Source: Haloquadratum walsbyi J07HQW1 | GTDB taxonomy: Archaea > Halobacteriota > Halobacteria > Halobacteriales > Haloferacaceae | DNA: 53,428 nucleotides | Direction of reading: 5' to 3' | Assembly: GCA_000415965.1 (NCBI GenBank) | Contig: KE356560.1 | Coordinates: 1,064,655 to 1,118,082 of the forward strand | Shown here: in pieces, positions 8,708 to 18,942 of the stretch | Position numbering within the stretch: position 1 is the first letter of the stretch | How the letters are laid out: each line of letters starts with the position of its first letter | The notes under the pieces: generated by a model | Databases searched by the model: none | Seen by the model: the letters and a program-made list of their open reading frames with translations, nothing else | What the model was told of the DNA's origin: nothing | Position numbers and translations under genes: made by a program

Positions 8708-8777
8708 TGTTTATGAATAAATTGTTACGCCGATACATCAGTTCAATTCTTGAAATAAAAAGGAAATGAGTCCGTTA

Positions 8778-9872
8778 TTACATTCCAAGCAGTGGAACCC
8801 AACTTGAGCTGTCGAAGACACCAATGATTGCAAGAATTGCAACCGTTAATGTCGCAACAACAATCGCAGCGGCTGGTGGGTCAAAGTGTGTATCCGAATG
8901 CGCATAGAACACACGCTGGACAACCTCTCCAATAAGGGCACCGTATACCCCGAAGAGACCACCAATCAGAAGTGCAATAATCTTGGTTGTGCCTGTTGGA
9001 TCAGGGAACACTGCGAGCGCAGCGGTACTTGCTGGGAGGGTCATGTGATGAGTCACCGGAATCTTCTCAACGCCTAGATTAAGGAAGGTCAAACTAGCTG
9101 CTGAGATACCGAAGCCAAGGAATGGGCTCCCTGTCTCGAGTGCAATGAATCCACCGAGAAGCCCCGCAACAAGACCGATCATCCCAACATTCGCCCATTT
9201 ATATTGATGTGGAAGCCACGGTTCAACAGCAAGTCGTTTGTATCCACCGTCAGTCGCGACTTCCCCACCATCGGTTGCCGTGCGCATCTCCTCATTTTCG
9301 AATGGGGACATATCGAGAAGATTCCGGTCACCGCCGCCGATCAGTGGGTAGCCAAATGCAATTCGGTGGAGTGCTGCTGACACAACGACCATAATTGCGA
9401 TTGGATCCCACGGAAGTGCAAGTCCCCCAGAGATGAGAGTTCCAACTGCGCCGATAATACCAAATATCCCTCCAACGGCAAGGACATCCGGTCGTGTTCC
9501 TAGTGCGTAAGCGATGTCCTTTGCTGGATGATAATCACCGTCACCGGGGTCTGGCATTGCTCCGTCCTTCTTTGCTGCATATGCGGCCGCCGCCGCACCG
9601 GCAGCGAACGAGATATGCGGACCGAAGACCGCACCAAACCCAATCGTTCCCGTCACTGGTGCACCGGTGATAGCAACACCCGTTCCAGCAGCATCAACAC
9701 CAACAAGATTTGCTGCTTCGCCTGCGATGACCGCAAATCCAGTGAAACAGAACGCCGGTAGTGCACCAATTGCCGCACCAAAAGCACCTCCTGCAAATGC
9801 TGCAATAAGCAGGAAGATAAGCTGTGATGTGTCTATCCCGATGACCGGTAATTGGAGGAGTGCTTCGTACAT
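8778..9872 (-). CDS. glpK-linked multispanning membrane protein, candidate glycerol facilitator
   Basis: A 364-residue hydrophobic protein with about nine membrane segments rich in Gly and Ala (for example around residues 15-55, 65-100, 130-160 and 225-275) and a central hydrophilic loop containing ATDGGEVATDGGYKR. It is not an aquaporin-type GlpF by sequence: no NPA motifs are present. The start at 9872 lies three bases after the glpK stop at 9876, with a GGAGGA Shine-Dalgarno-like stretch inside the end of glpK, so the two genes are co-translated from one message. Haloarchaea conserve such a protein beside glpK, and a role in glycerol uptake has been proposed from this linkage. Function is inference. 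Confidence 0.75.
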   Translation of the reverse strand: MYEALLQLPVIGIDTSQLIFLLIAAFAGGAFGAAIGALPAFCFTGFAVIAGEAANLVGVDAAGTGVAITGAPVTGTIGFGAVFGPHISFAAGAAAAAYAAKKDGAMPDPGDGDYHPAKDIAYALGTRPDVLAVGGIFGIIGAVGTLISGGLALPWDPIAIMVVVSAALHRIAFGYPLIGGGDRNLLDMSPFENEEMRTATDGGEVATDGGYKRLAVEPWLPHQYKWANVGMIGLVAGLLGGFIALETGSPFLGFGISAASLTFLNLGVEKIPVTHHMTLPASTAALAVFPDPTGTTKIIALLIGGLFGVYGALIGEVVQRVFYAHSDTHFDPPAAAIVVATLTVAILAIIGVFDSSSWVPLLGM

Positions 9873-9875
9873 CCG

Positions 9876-11408
9876 TTATTCCTCCTGCGCCCAATCGAGG
9901 GATCGCTCAACCGCATCGTCCCAACGGTCATACATTTCGTTTGCATCGGCACTATCCATTTCTGATTCAAATTCGCGGTCAACTTGCCAGTTGTCGCGGA
10001 GCTCATCAACGGTGTCCCAGTACCCAACAGCCAACCCGGCGGCGTAAGCAGACCCAAGCGCTGTTGTCTCATCTACGACCGGTCGGACAATATCAGTCTG
10101 GAGAATATCAGACTGAAGCTGACAGAGGAAATTATTCTTCACCGCCCCACCGTCGACACGAAGTGATGTTGTCTCAATTCCTGAGTCTGCCTCCATTGCT
10201 TCGGCGACATCCCGGGTTTGATATCCAATCGATTCGAGTGTCGCACGCACAATGTGTTCCTTTTCGGTCCCTCGTGTCATACCAACGAGTGTTCCACGAG
10301 CACGTCCATCCCAGTGCGGAGCGCCAAGACCGGTAAATGCAGGCACCATATATACACCATCCGTCGAATCGACTGAACTTGCGAGTTCAGCCGTCTGTGC
10401 GGCATTATTAATCAGATCAACATCTTCGAGGAACTCGATTGCTGCTCCGGTAACAAAAATCGACCCCTCAAGTGCATACTGGACTGGTTCTCCGGACATT
10501 TGAAATCCAATAGTCGTTAAAAGCCCATGGTCGGATGCAACAGCGTCAGTTCCTGTATTCATGAGATAGAACGATCCAGTTCCGTACGTATTCTTCGCAT
10601 CTCCCTCATCAAAACAGGTTTGTCCGAACATTGCTGCTTGCTGGTCACCGAGTGCGCCAGCAACAGGCACCTCAGCACCGAGGAACCCATCCGCATCGGT
10701 GTGTCCATAGTATTCGTCGTCTGAGGATGGACGGACCTCTGGTACCATTGACCGTGGAACTCTGAATTCCTCAAGCAACTCATCGTCCCATTCAAGTTCA
10801 CGGATGTTGTACAGCATTGTTCGGGATGCATTCGTGACATCCGTGATATGGTTGCCAGTGAGGTTCTGAATCAGCCATGAGTCAATTGTCCCCATCAACA
10901 ATTCACCATCCTCAGCGCGGTCGCGAACATCGCCACCGCGTGAAGCCTGCATCTTCAGTGGCTCAGCATTGTCAAGAATCCATTCAGTCTTTGTTGCCGA
11001 AAAGTATGCATCGCACTCTAATCCGGTCTTTTCACGGATCATCTCGACTTTCCCAGCCTCTTGAATCTCTTCGACGCGATCTGTCGTTCGGCGGTCCTGC
11101 CAGACAAGTGCATTGTGAACCGGCTTGCCTGAGGCTTCATCCCAAACGATTGTTGTCTCACGCTGATTTGTTACTCCAAGTGCTTCGAGTTGTTCGGCAT
11201 CAAGACCAGCTTCTTCGAGCCCACGAGTAACAACCTCTTTTGTATTTTCCCAAATCTCGATTGGATCGTGTTCAACCCATCCTGGATTTGGATAAATCTG
11301 TTCGTGCTTTTCATACGCGTTTGCGACCACCTGTCCGCTGTGATCGAATACCATAAAACGCGTTCCTGTCGTTCCTTGGTCGATTGAACCAACGTATGTG
11401 TCAGCCAT
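9876..11408 (-). CDS. glpK: Glycerol kinase
   Basis: Phosphorylates glycerol with ATP to sn-glycerol 3-phosphate, the first step of glycerol use. The 510-residue length is normal for GlpK of the FGGY family. Family features seen are the N-terminal phosphate-binding DQGTTGTRFMVFD, the segment VTNQRETTIVWD, the glycerol-binding region VWQDRRT, the ASRTMLYNI segment, and the C-terminal ATP-site LRVDGGAVKNN and ALGSAYAAGLAVGYW. The start at 11408 is preceded by AAGGAGACTACA, a good Shine-Dalgarno, and by a TATA-like GAAAATAAAATAATC (minus strand, about 11436-11450), so the message is leadered. Divergent from glpABC; followed immediately by the membrane protein gene. Confidence 0.97.
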   Translation of the reverse strand: MADTYVGSIDQGTTGTRFMVFDHSGQVVANAYEKHEQIYPNPGWVEHDPIEIWENTKEVVTRGLEEAGLDAEQLEALGVTNQRETTIVWDEASGKPVHNALVWQDRRTTDRVEEIQEAGKVEMIREKTGLECDAYFSATKTEWILDNAEPLKMQASRGGDVRDRAEDGELLMGTIDSWLIQNLTGNHITDVTNASRTMLYNIRELEWDDELLEEFRVPRSMVPEVRPSSDDEYYGHTDADGFLGAEVPVAGALGDQQAAMFGQTCFDEGDAKNTYGTGSFYLMNTGTDAVASDHGLLTTIGFQMSGEPVQYALEGSIFVTGAAIEFLEDVDLINNAAQTAELASSVDSTDGVYMVPAFTGLGAPHWDGRARGTLVGMTRGTEKEHIVRATLESIGYQTRDVAEAMEADSGIETTSLRVDGGAVKNNFLCQLQSDILQTDIVRPVVDETTALGSAYAAGLAVGYWDTVDELRDNWQVDREFESEMDSADANEMYDRWDDAVERSLDWAQEE

Positions 11409-11846
11409 TGTAGTCTCCTTCTGTTAGGCATGGGCAGATTATTTTATTTTCTACCCCGCCTTGGGAGTAAACAACATAGTGAATCATTATAAACTTTACT
11501 ACCGGATGGATAATTATCTCAAGCCGATGAAAACACGATTATACTAATTTTAAGCGGTTTATAGCTATGATAAATCGAATAGAGATATTACACGGTCAGC
11601 ATCGTCCAATATTTTCATTTTGTTACTTCCTCAGTTCGGTGAGGTATTTGATCGGTTATGGAGAGATGAGAGGTGGTTGTAATAGATTCTCAAGCACAAT
11701 TTCTGTGTGGAAAAATCAATGTGAAGCTCCAATATTCACATAAGAACAATTGTAATACAACATGTATCATAAAGTTTGTAGTTTACTCATAAGCCCGAAA
11801 CGCTGATGAAATAAAGTAGTTACAAAATAAATGCGAGCGATATTGA
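11409..11846. promoter_or_regulatory. Divergent glpK / glpA control region
   Basis: AT-rich 438-base spacer between glpK and glpA. TATA-like elements are seen at about 11436-11450 for glpK (minus) and TTACAAAATAAAT at about 11820-11832 for glpA, some 20-27 bases ahead of its start. No palindromic operator was recognised by eye. Glycerol induction by a GlpR-type regulator is known in haloarchaea but no binding site can be assigned here. Confidence 0.45.
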
Positions 11847-13584
11847 ATGGCATCGAAACCACATATCGTCGTCATCGGTGGCGGCTCGACGGGCACGGGG
11901 ATCGTTCGCGACCTCGCAATGCATGGCGTTGAGGTAACACTGCTTGAACAGGGAAATCTGACCCATGGAACAACAGGTCGGATGCATGGACTACTTCACA
12001 GTGGTGGTCGGTATGCAGTCGCTGATCAGGCGAGTGTCAAAGAATGCACGATTGAGAATCGTGTTCTACAGGACATTGCCACTTACTGTGTTGAAATGAC
12101 CGGTGGATTATTTGTCAAACGAACTGAGGATTCAGAAGAGCATTTTCAAAAGAAGCTACAAGGATGTCAAGAGTGTGATATTCCTGCAGAGGTCCTGAGT
12201 GCTGAGGAGGCACGAGCGGTCGAACCGCATCTCGCAGGCGACATTGAGAAGGCAATTTCCTTCCAGATGGCGCGATTGACCCATTCAGACTTGTTGTCGC
12301 CAATGCAGCAGACGAAAAAAACATGCTGCGCGGATTGAAACACATTCGACGGTAACCGACCTGTTAATCGAAGATGACGCAGTCGTCGGTGTCGAAGTCA
12401 GACACGACTCCGGGACAGGGGAACGTGTCCATGGAACAACCGGCGTTACAGAGACAATCTACGCCGATCACGTAATCAATGCAACAGGTGCGTGGGCTGG
12501 ACAGATTGGCGAGATGGCAGGTGTTGATATTGAGGTTCGTCCCTCGAAAGGTGTGATGACAATTATGAACACCCGACAAGTCGATACAGTCATCAATCGC
12601 TGCCGACCGAAGGGCGATGCTGACATTGTCGTCCCACATGAAACAACAGCAATCCTTGGGACGACGGATGTTGAAGTGGATTACCCAGAAGACTACCCAG
12701 AGGAACAATGGGAGGTAGATTTGATGATCGACACGCTTTCAGAACTTGTTCCAATGCTTTCGGATGCACGGACAATTCGGTCGTTTTGGGGGGTTCGTCC
12801 ATTGTATGAACCACCAGAAGTTGGGAGTGATGATCCAACGGATATTACACGTGATTTCTTTTTATTGGATCATCAAGAGCGTGATAATCTTCATGGACTC
12901 ACGAGTATTGTCGGGGGGAAACTGACAACATATCGAATGATGGCCGAACAAATCACTGACCATATGTGTGAGCGCTTTGGAGTCAACGAGACATGCCGGA
13001 CTGCTGATGAACCACTGCCAGGCAGCAACGATATCCGCGTGATCGATGATTACATGGATGAGTTCGGCCTTCGCTCACCGATTGGACGCCGAAGCGCCGA
13101 CCGACTTGGATCCCGTATCGATGAAGTGCTTGATACTGATGATCCAAACCCAACAGTCTGTGAGTGTGAAGGCGTTACACGTGCAGAGGTGCAAGATGCT
13201 ATCTCGCAGTCTGGATCGGATCTCAATGCCGTTCGTATCCGGACACGTGCGACAATGGGCAATTGTCAAGGTGGGATTTGCTCACATCGGCTTGCGAATG
13301 AGCTTCACACGACGTATGATGAATCAGTTGTCATTGACGCGTGGAATGAACTCCTGCAAGAGCGATGGAAAGGACAGCGACACGCACTGTGGGGACAACA
13401 GCTCTCTCAGGCGATGTTGAATTACGCACTACACGCAACGACACAAAATCGCGATCACGACCCAGCTGCGGACAGCTCGGTTGATTTCACAGCCTTCGAT
13501 TCCGGTGAAGCACGGTCTGATTCTGGGACCGCGGCGACTGGTGTTGCTGCAGATGGAGGCAGACAGGATGGCGATCGAGTCTGA
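11847..13584 (+). pseudogene. glpA: Glycerol-3-phosphate dehydrogenase subunit A, two 1-base deletions
   Basis: Catalytic FAD subunit of the membrane-linked GlpABC complex, which oxidises glycerol 3-phosphate to dihydroxyacetone phosphate. The N-terminus has the FAD motif [17 protein letters not shown]; the C-terminal half has the iron-binding Fer2_BFD domain (VCECEGVTR, then GNCQGGICS). The frame is lost twice. After 12260 one base is missing (GCAATTTCC-TTCCAGATGG should encode [14 protein letters not shown]), and the A-run 12315-12321 has seven A where eight restore [13 protein letters not shown]. With both repaired the protein would be about 579 residues and match the family throughout. 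Two deletions within 60 bases in an otherwise intact operon may be real gene loss or sequencing error. It overlaps glpB by 17 bases. Confidence 0.9.
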
Positions 13585-14863
13585 CGTCCTCGTCATAGGT
13601 GGTGGTCTCGCTGGGCTTACGAGTGCTCTTGCTGCAGCACGAGCACGAGCGGGTGTTGATGTTCGATTAGTCACATACAAGCAAAGTACCCTCCAGCAAG
13701 CATCTGGGTTGGTCGATGTACTCGGATACCGACCCAACGGCGATGGACCGCTTGCGAATCCGTTCGAAGCGATTCCTGAGCTTCCTTGTGATCATCCATA
13801 TCAAACTGTTGGTGTCGACACTGTCCGGACAGCATTATCGCTATTTGATGATGTGACAGACTACGCTGGGAGTCATACAGACGCAAACGCGCTGATTCCA
13901 ACACACGGTGGGACAATCAAACCAACCGCCAGATACCCACAGAGTGCATCCGCAGGCATCGCAAGTGATGACGGATCGATGCTTCTCGTTGGGTTCGATT
14001 CAATCACCGACTTTGATGCACCGCTTGCTGCTGATCATCTCACATCGGCTGGTGTCCCATTCGATGTTCGCGGTGTCACGATTCAATTCCCCGGTGATCT
14101 CAGCGCGGACACCAAAGTGACGCGATATGCGAAACTTCTCGACACAAACGGTGATGTAACAGTAAGCGACAACGGCGGTAGTACTCAGCGGCCTGCGCGT
14201 GAAGCACTCGCTGACCGTGTCAAAATTCATCTCGCGGATGAAACACGGGTTGGATTCCCTGCTGTCCTCGGTGATACGAATGCAGCGACCGTCCGTGCTG
14301 CGCTCGGAGCTTCTCTTGGTGCAGCTGTGTTTGAGGTTCCGATGGGACCACCATCACTACCGGGACTCCGACTTGAGGATCAACTCTTCGATGCGGTTTC
14401 AGATGCAGGTGGATTCATCGAATCAGGGAATCCGGTGATTGATTACACTGATGATGGATCCGGCACTGTGGAGACGGTTATTGTTGAGCGGAATGGTGCT
14501 GAGATTCCAATGCAAGCCGAACAATATGTTCTTGCGACCGGTGGACTCGTTGGCAAAGGCGTTGAGTCGACCCGTGAAGAGGTATATGAACCCATCTTCG
14601 GGTGTCATATCGCACATGATGCTGACCGATATGAGTGGTTTGATACGGCTGTTTTCGGTGATCATTCGTTTGCACGATTTGGCGTTGACACCGATACGGA
14701 TCTTCGACCGCTTGATGCAGATGGAAATATCGAATTTGCGAATCTCAGGGCTGCCGGTGCTGTGCTCGGTGGGTACGATTATGCTGCAGAGAAGTCGGCA
14801 AGCGGTGTATCGATTGCAACTGGCTATATGGCGGGAGTGAACGCTGCCACAACTATCAGATAA
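13568..14863 (+). CDS. glpB: Glycerol-3-phosphate dehydrogenase subunit B
   Basis: Subunit B of the GlpABC complex, thought to couple GlpA to GlpC. The protein of 431 residues begins [20 protein letters not shown], an FAD/NAD-binding Rossmann motif, and ends with the typical flavoprotein C-terminus [25 protein letters not shown]. The start at 13568 is chosen although the frame is open to 13481, because upstream residues do not resemble the family and overlap the conserved end of glpA. It starts 17 bases inside glpA and is followed after 23 bases by glpC, so the three genes form one operon. No frame problems are seen here. Confidence 0.92.
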   Translation: MAIESDVLVIGGGLAGLTSALAAARARAGVDVRLVTYKQSTLQQASGLVDVLGYRPNGDGPLANPFEAIPELPCDHPYQTVGVDTVRTALSLFDDVTDYAGSHTDANALIPTHGGTIKPTARYPQSASAGIASDDGSMLLVGFDSITDFDAPLAADHLTSAGVPFDVRGVTIQFPGDLSADTKVTRYAKLLDTNGDVTVSDNGGSTQRPAREALADRVKIHLADETRVGFPAVLGDTNAATVRAALGASLGAAVFEVPMGPPSLPGLRLEDQLFDAVSDAGGFIESGNPVIDYTDDGSGTVETVIVERNGAEIPMQAEQYVLATGGLVGKGVESTREEVYEPIFGCHIAHDADRYEWFDTAVFGDHSFARFGVDTDTDLRPLDADGNIEFANLRAAGAVLGGYDYAAEKSASGVSIATGYMAGVNAATTIR

Positions 14864-14886
14864 AGTTGACAAAATAACTGAATCCT

Positions 14887-16272
14887 ATGAGTGACGCTGA
14901 ATCCCCAGACACAGACTACGAATACGAATTCGAACCGACATCGCCGAATACTGGCTCCGAGTTCGAGCCGGTCGACATATTCCCGGATAGTACTGATTTC
15001 GACCTTCGCCCAGGTGCTGACTCGTGTTCTAAATGCTCAATGTGTGATACGAGCTGCCCGGTCGCGGAGGTTGATGATGACTTCCCTGGTCCAAAGTTTC
15101 AGGGTCCAGAGCAATGGCGACTCAAACGATCCGATGATGAGCATGAAATTGATGATTCGATTATGTCATGTTCGAACTGCATGCGATGCGATGATGCATG
15201 TCCCTCCGGTGTGCCGCTGAGTCAGATGCACAACACTGCCCGTGGTGAATATGTTGAAAAACAGATGGATAAACTCTCAATTGAGTATATCCGTAACCGA
15301 ATTCTCGCCAACTACCGAACCTCCGCACGAATAGCGAGTAAGCTACCACGGATTACAAACGCCATAATGAACTTCGGACCGGCTCGGTGGGTGATGGAGA
15401 AGACCCTTGGTATCACCAAAGAGCGTGAATTCCCTGCATTCGCCACGCAAACATTTCGACAGTGGTGGGCAGCCCGTGGTGGTATGAGCGTGTCTCGCGA
15501 AAACGCGCGTGAAGCCCGTGAACGTCGCGGAGAGCCAGTTGATGCTGATAAAAAGGTCGCATACTTCCATGGGTGCTATGCGAATTTCAATACACCTGAG
15601 GTCGCCAAGGCGCTTGTCCGTGTTTATGAGTACTTTGGATATGAAATCGTTGTCCCCGAGCAGCGGTGTTCTGGAACCCCAATGTTCGCGAATGGAATGG
15701 TCAAAGACGCGCGTCGCCATGCAGAGGTCACACTCTCATCGATGTCAGATCTCATCGAAGAGGGCTATGATGCTATTGCTTCCTGTACATCCTGTTCGAT
15801 GGCACTTCGTCAGGAATATCCTGAACTATTCGATATCGATGGCGTCGACACTGTCTCACGGAATACGTTTGAGTCGGTTGAGTATCTTCGAATCCACGAA
15901 GACCTTCGCTCTGAGATTCAATCAGCCGAAGTGGACGACGAGATCGAAAAAGAATTTGCCTATCATGCGCCGTGTCATGCGCGGAACCAAGGCATCAACC
16001 GGCAGGCTGTCGAACTTTTCGGTGAGCTTGATGACGTTACAATCGAAGATGTCGGTGACTCCTGTTCGGGCATCTCCGGAACATACGGGTGGAAAGAGGA
16101 GAAATATGAGACATCAATGGAGATCGGCGAGGAGATGTTTGACCATATGGAAGCTGTTGATGCAACCACAGGGATGACCGAGTGTCCAACATGCTCCAGT
16201 CAGATGGAACATGGGACTGGCTATGATATCCGTCACCCGATAGAGCTTCTCTCAGTCGCGCTTGTTCAGTGA
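14887..16272 (+). CDS. glpC: Glycerol-3-phosphate dehydrogenase subunit C
   Basis: Iron-sulfur subunit that passes electrons from GlpAB to the quinone pool. The 461-residue protein has an acidic N-terminal tail, two 4Fe-4S motifs (Cys47, 50, 53, 57 in CSKCSMCDTSCP; Cys95, 98, 101, 105 in CSNCMRCDDACP), and two CCG-type cysteine-rich domains (FHGCYANFNTPEV...QRCSGTP and YHAPCHARNQ...SCSGISGTYG). This is the complete GlpC layout. It is the last gene of glpABC; a degenerate IS200/IS605 element follows about 30 bases downstream, between glpC and the convergent phoU gene. Confidence 0.95.
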   Translation: MSDAESPDTDYEYEFEPTSPNTGSEFEPVDIFPDSTDFDLRPGADSCSKCSMCDTSCPVAEVDDDFPGPKFQGPEQWRLKRSDDEHEIDDSIMSCSNCMRCDDACPSGVPLSQMHNTARGEYVEKQMDKLSIEYIRNRILANYRTSARIASKLPRITNAIMNFGPARWVMEKTLGITKEREFPAFATQTFRQWWAARGGMSVSRENAREARERRGEPVDADKKVAYFHGCYANFNTPEVAKALVRVYEYFGYEIVVPEQRCSGTPMFANGMVKDARRHAEVTLSSMSDLIEEGYDAIASCTSCSMALRQEYPELFDIDGVDTVSRNTFESVEYLRIHEDLRSEIQSAEVDDEIEKEFAYHAPCHARNQGINRQAVELFGELDDVTIEDVGDSCSGISGTYGWKEEKYETSMEIGEEMFDHMEAVDATTGMTECPTCSSQMEHGTGYDIRHPIELLSVALVQ

Positions 16273-16389
16273 TTGTTGGCGTCGTCAAATTCTGTAAATG
16301 AGTTTATGCTCGAAGAAGATCTCCACGATCAAATCTAAACAACCTTCGAGGGCGAGTTCCCCGACCCACCGGGGTCGGGGGTGAAGCCC

Positions 16390-16815
16390 GACACCCGGCC
16401 TCATGTTCTATCTCCTCTATATACCGTTCAACCACTTTCTCCGACACCGCTCCCGTCACGTCGTTCCCACGGAGTACCCAACCTTCCAGAAACCACCTCC
16501 CCACAAATACGACTCCCGAATATTTCGATACCGCTCCAGCAAGTGTTTCCCCGAGGACGATTTGAATTGCCGAGCAATATCCGCCGGACTGTACTTCGGA
16601 TCTGTTTGCACGAATAGGTGTACGTGGTCATCTTCGTCCGCGATCTTCAACGCCAGAATCTCATGGCTGAAGTGGTTAGCAGTCTCACCAAAGAGCTCTC
16701 GCACATCGCCTTCAACCACGGTGAGAACCCGGTGGCGGTACTTGCGACACCAGACGAAGTGATACTTGCACTGACAGGAACTAACCGAATCTGCGTGACT
16801 GCGGTACTCCTCCAT
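16390..16815 (-). pseudogene. tnpA: IS200-type transposase TnpA, frameshifted
   Basis: Y1 HUH single-strand transposase. From 16815 the frame reads SCQCKYHFVWCRKYRH, then the HUH motif in DDHVHLFVQ (His-hydrophobic-His), and ends GGGFWKVGYSVGTT at a stop. In another frame the expected continuation GAVSEKVVERYIEEIEHE follows. The two parts are separated by about five extra bases (GACGT-like) near 16453-16461, which breaks the protein before the catalytic C-terminal helix expected to carry the nucleophilic tyrosine. The residues around VVERYIEE contain that tyrosine. The end at 16390 is approximate because the second frame continues into the terminal hairpin. Confidence 0.85.
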
Positions 16816-16858
16816 CCTTAATTTCTCCTTTTATCACTAATCAAAACAACCTCAAAGT

Positions 16859-18176
16859 ATGGGTGAAGAAGCCACAAAGACGATCCAGACGCGCCTTCAC
16901 GTAGCGTCTGGTGAACAGTCGTGGCTTCATGACGCCCGCCTCACGCGAGATATTCAACCAAACCATCCGCCTCACACAGCAAGGGCACAATCGCACCGAC
17001 ATACAACGAGAGGTTGACCGCGACGACTTCTTGCGGAACAACAACTGCGCGGTCGTCGGCAAAGCCCTCCAAACGTGGAACTCCTATCAGTCCCTCAAAC
17101 AATGATGGGAGAATCAAGACGATCCTGATGGCGGGGGCGGGGGCAGCAAGCCGACACCGCCGAGTACGGACAAATCTGGTGGGTACCCCCTCGTGATGGC
17201 GCACACGGAAGGCTACCGCCTCACCGTGGATGATGACACGAATCGTGTCCAAGTCCGCATCAGCCCGAAACCGTCCAAGTACAAGAAACTGAAGGGGCAT
17301 CTGCGCGGCGAACCGGACGCAATGGACGTTTTTTGAGACGCCCTCACGTCGGAGGAGGTGGATGTGGATGTGGGGCAGGCGAGGGCGTGCTTCTGTCCCG
17401 CGATGGCATGTACTCACTACACGTCACGGTCACGCGGGAGTTTGACGTGCCCGAACCTGATACCGCCGAGACTGTGGGTGGCGTGGACATCAACGAGCGC
17501 AATGTCTCGCTCACCGCCCTCGACCGCGAGACGATGCGGACGAAGGGCACGCTCGTCCTCGACTATGGACGAGTCAAACAGGAACGTCATACCACGCAAT
17601 CACGAAACGCTGTCAGGCGAGAAGTCGGGTATCCACCGGAAACTCGGTGACAACGAAGAGAGGTTCACCGAGTGGGTGTGACATCGTCTCTCTCATACTG
17701 TCGTGGAGTTCGCAGACCAGTTCTCGAACCCAGTCATCGTGTTCGAGGATATGAGCGGTATCCGCGAGCAAATGCAGTACGAGTCGTATATGAACCGCCG
17801 ATTGCACAAACTGCCGTTCCACAACTTCGAGACGTTCGTGTCGGATAAGGCGACGTGGCGGTGGATTCCGACAGATACCGTAGACGCTTACGCCAACTCG
17901 CAGACGTGTTCGTGCTGTGGTGAGCGAGGCAGTCGTCAAGGGCGGCGGTTCCGGTGTCCGAACGAGGAGTGCGACGTGGTGCAAGACCACGCTGACCGGA
18001 ACGCGTCGGGCATGGTGAACATCGCGTGGCGCGAGAAGGCGGAACTCGCCGATAACAATACGAATTCCCGGACTCACAAAACCCACCTACAGGTTCGGTT
18101 GGTGCGTCTGTCCGGGGCGTGTAAGCCGCCCACATCCCGATCGCTTGCCGAGCAGGGAATGCTCGCGCACGGCTGA
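16859..18176 (+). pseudogene. tnpB: IS605-type TnpB, multiply frameshifted
   Basis: Relic of an RNA-guided TnpB nuclease. Beginning at 16859 (MGEEATKTIQTRLHVASG), family-like segments appear in turn: REIFNQTIRLTQQGHNR (from about 16945), YPLVMAHTEGYRLTVDDD (about 17190), GGVDINERNVSLTALDRETM (about 17475; first RuvC Asp), VIVFEDMSGIRE (about 17737; RuvC Glu), the zinc ribbon CSCCGERGSRQGRRFRCPNEEC (about 17910) and DHADRNASGMVNIAWR (third RuvC region). At least four frame changes and an internal stop (17103) separate them. The last 157 residues are open, so a C-terminal fragment could still be made, but no intact nuclease is encoded. Confidence 0.88.
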
Positions 18177-18240
18177 AGAAATTCGAAAAGCCTCGGGCGC
18201 GGTGGCCCGAGGCTGTTTACACCTCAAACCAATCAGATAA

Positions 18241-18942
18241 TTAATAGATCAACGAGGAATCATCATTTATCATCCACAGAGTACGTGCACCGATGTTTAC
18301 CGCATGATCAGCAATCCGCTCAATATCCCTGATAGTCAATAGCAGTCGCGTCACATCATCAAGAGCCTGTTCGATATCCCATGCATCGGATTCAGTTTCA
18401 GTCGTTTTGTTATCTCCATTATCTGCATGCTCAATCAACGTACGTGTCAATACCTCACTGGCATGTAGACACAGTGTGTCGATATTGTCATCTTCAGCCA
18501 CGACAGCATAACACTTTTCGACATTATCATGCTCATATGCACGCAGACTTTCAGTAAGCATTGACACAGCATCATTTCCAATCGACACGACAGTGGTCTC
18601 TATATCAAACGACTGTCGGGTAGCAAGACTATATTCCGCTAAATTCACCGCTAAGTCGCCAATTCGTTCTAAATCATTCACAATCTTGAATGAGGAAGCA
18701 ATCAACCGAAGATCTCCTGCTAGTGGCTGTTGCAATGCAAATAGATCAATACACTTTTTTTCGATTTCAAGACATCGATTGTTAATGGTATTATCGGCAT
18801 CGATGACTGCTTGAGCAGACGCCTCATCACCTGTCTCCAGACATGCAAGTGCTTTGTTGAGTTGATTAACTACTAACTCAGCCGTGTCTAGGACTGACTC
18901 ACGGAGTTCTTCAATTGATTCACGAAATGACCGACGAGTCAC
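18241..18942 (-). CDS. phoU: PhoU family phosphate-uptake regulator
   Basis: Cytosolic all-helical protein that represses phosphate transport when phosphate is plentiful. The 233-residue protein shows the two three-helix PhoU repeats, each with its metal-binding signature: FKIVNDLERIGDLAVNLAEYS and RDIERIADHAVNIGARTLW. Length is typical. It is not next to a pst transporter here; it stands between the IS200/IS605 element on its 3' side and a repeat-bearing spacer on its 5' side. A separate polyphosphate kinase gene lies 12 kb away. Haloarchaea often encode several PhoU-domain proteins, so the specific target is uncertain. Confidence 0.92.
   Translation of the reverse strand: MTRRSFRESIEELRESVLDTAELVVNQLNKALACLETGDEASAQAVIDADNTINNRCLEIEKKCIDLFALQQPLAGDLRLIASSFKIVNDLERIGDLAVNLAEYSLATRQSFDIETTVVSIGNDAVSMLTESLRAYEHDNVEKCYAVVAEDDNIDTLCLHASEVLTRTLIEHADNGDNKTTETESDAWDIEQALDDVTRLLLTIRDIERIADHAVNIGARTLWMINDDSSLIY

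Larger units (their letters stand above)
16300..18225. mobile_element. Degenerate IS200/IS605 element (tnpA plus tnpB)
   Basis: A divergent pair of tnpA (minus) and tnpB (plus) bounded by hairpins: CCCCGACCC (16359-16367) with GGGTCGGGG (16372-16380) on the left, and GCCTCGGG (18190-18197) with CCCGAGGC (18206-18213) on the right. This is the usual architecture of IS200/IS605 elements, which move as single-stranded circles with hairpin ends and make no target duplication. The element is visibly more GC-rich than its surroundings, suggesting it came from a higher-GC haloarchaeon. Both genes are broken. It lies in the intergenic space between the convergent glpC and phoU, damaging neither. Confidence 0.9.

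Noticed and set aside
7538..8777. Replication origin beside the Orc-like gene
   Set aside because: No cluster of origin-recognition-like inverted repeats was seen in the flanks; haloarchaea have many orphan Orc paralogues.
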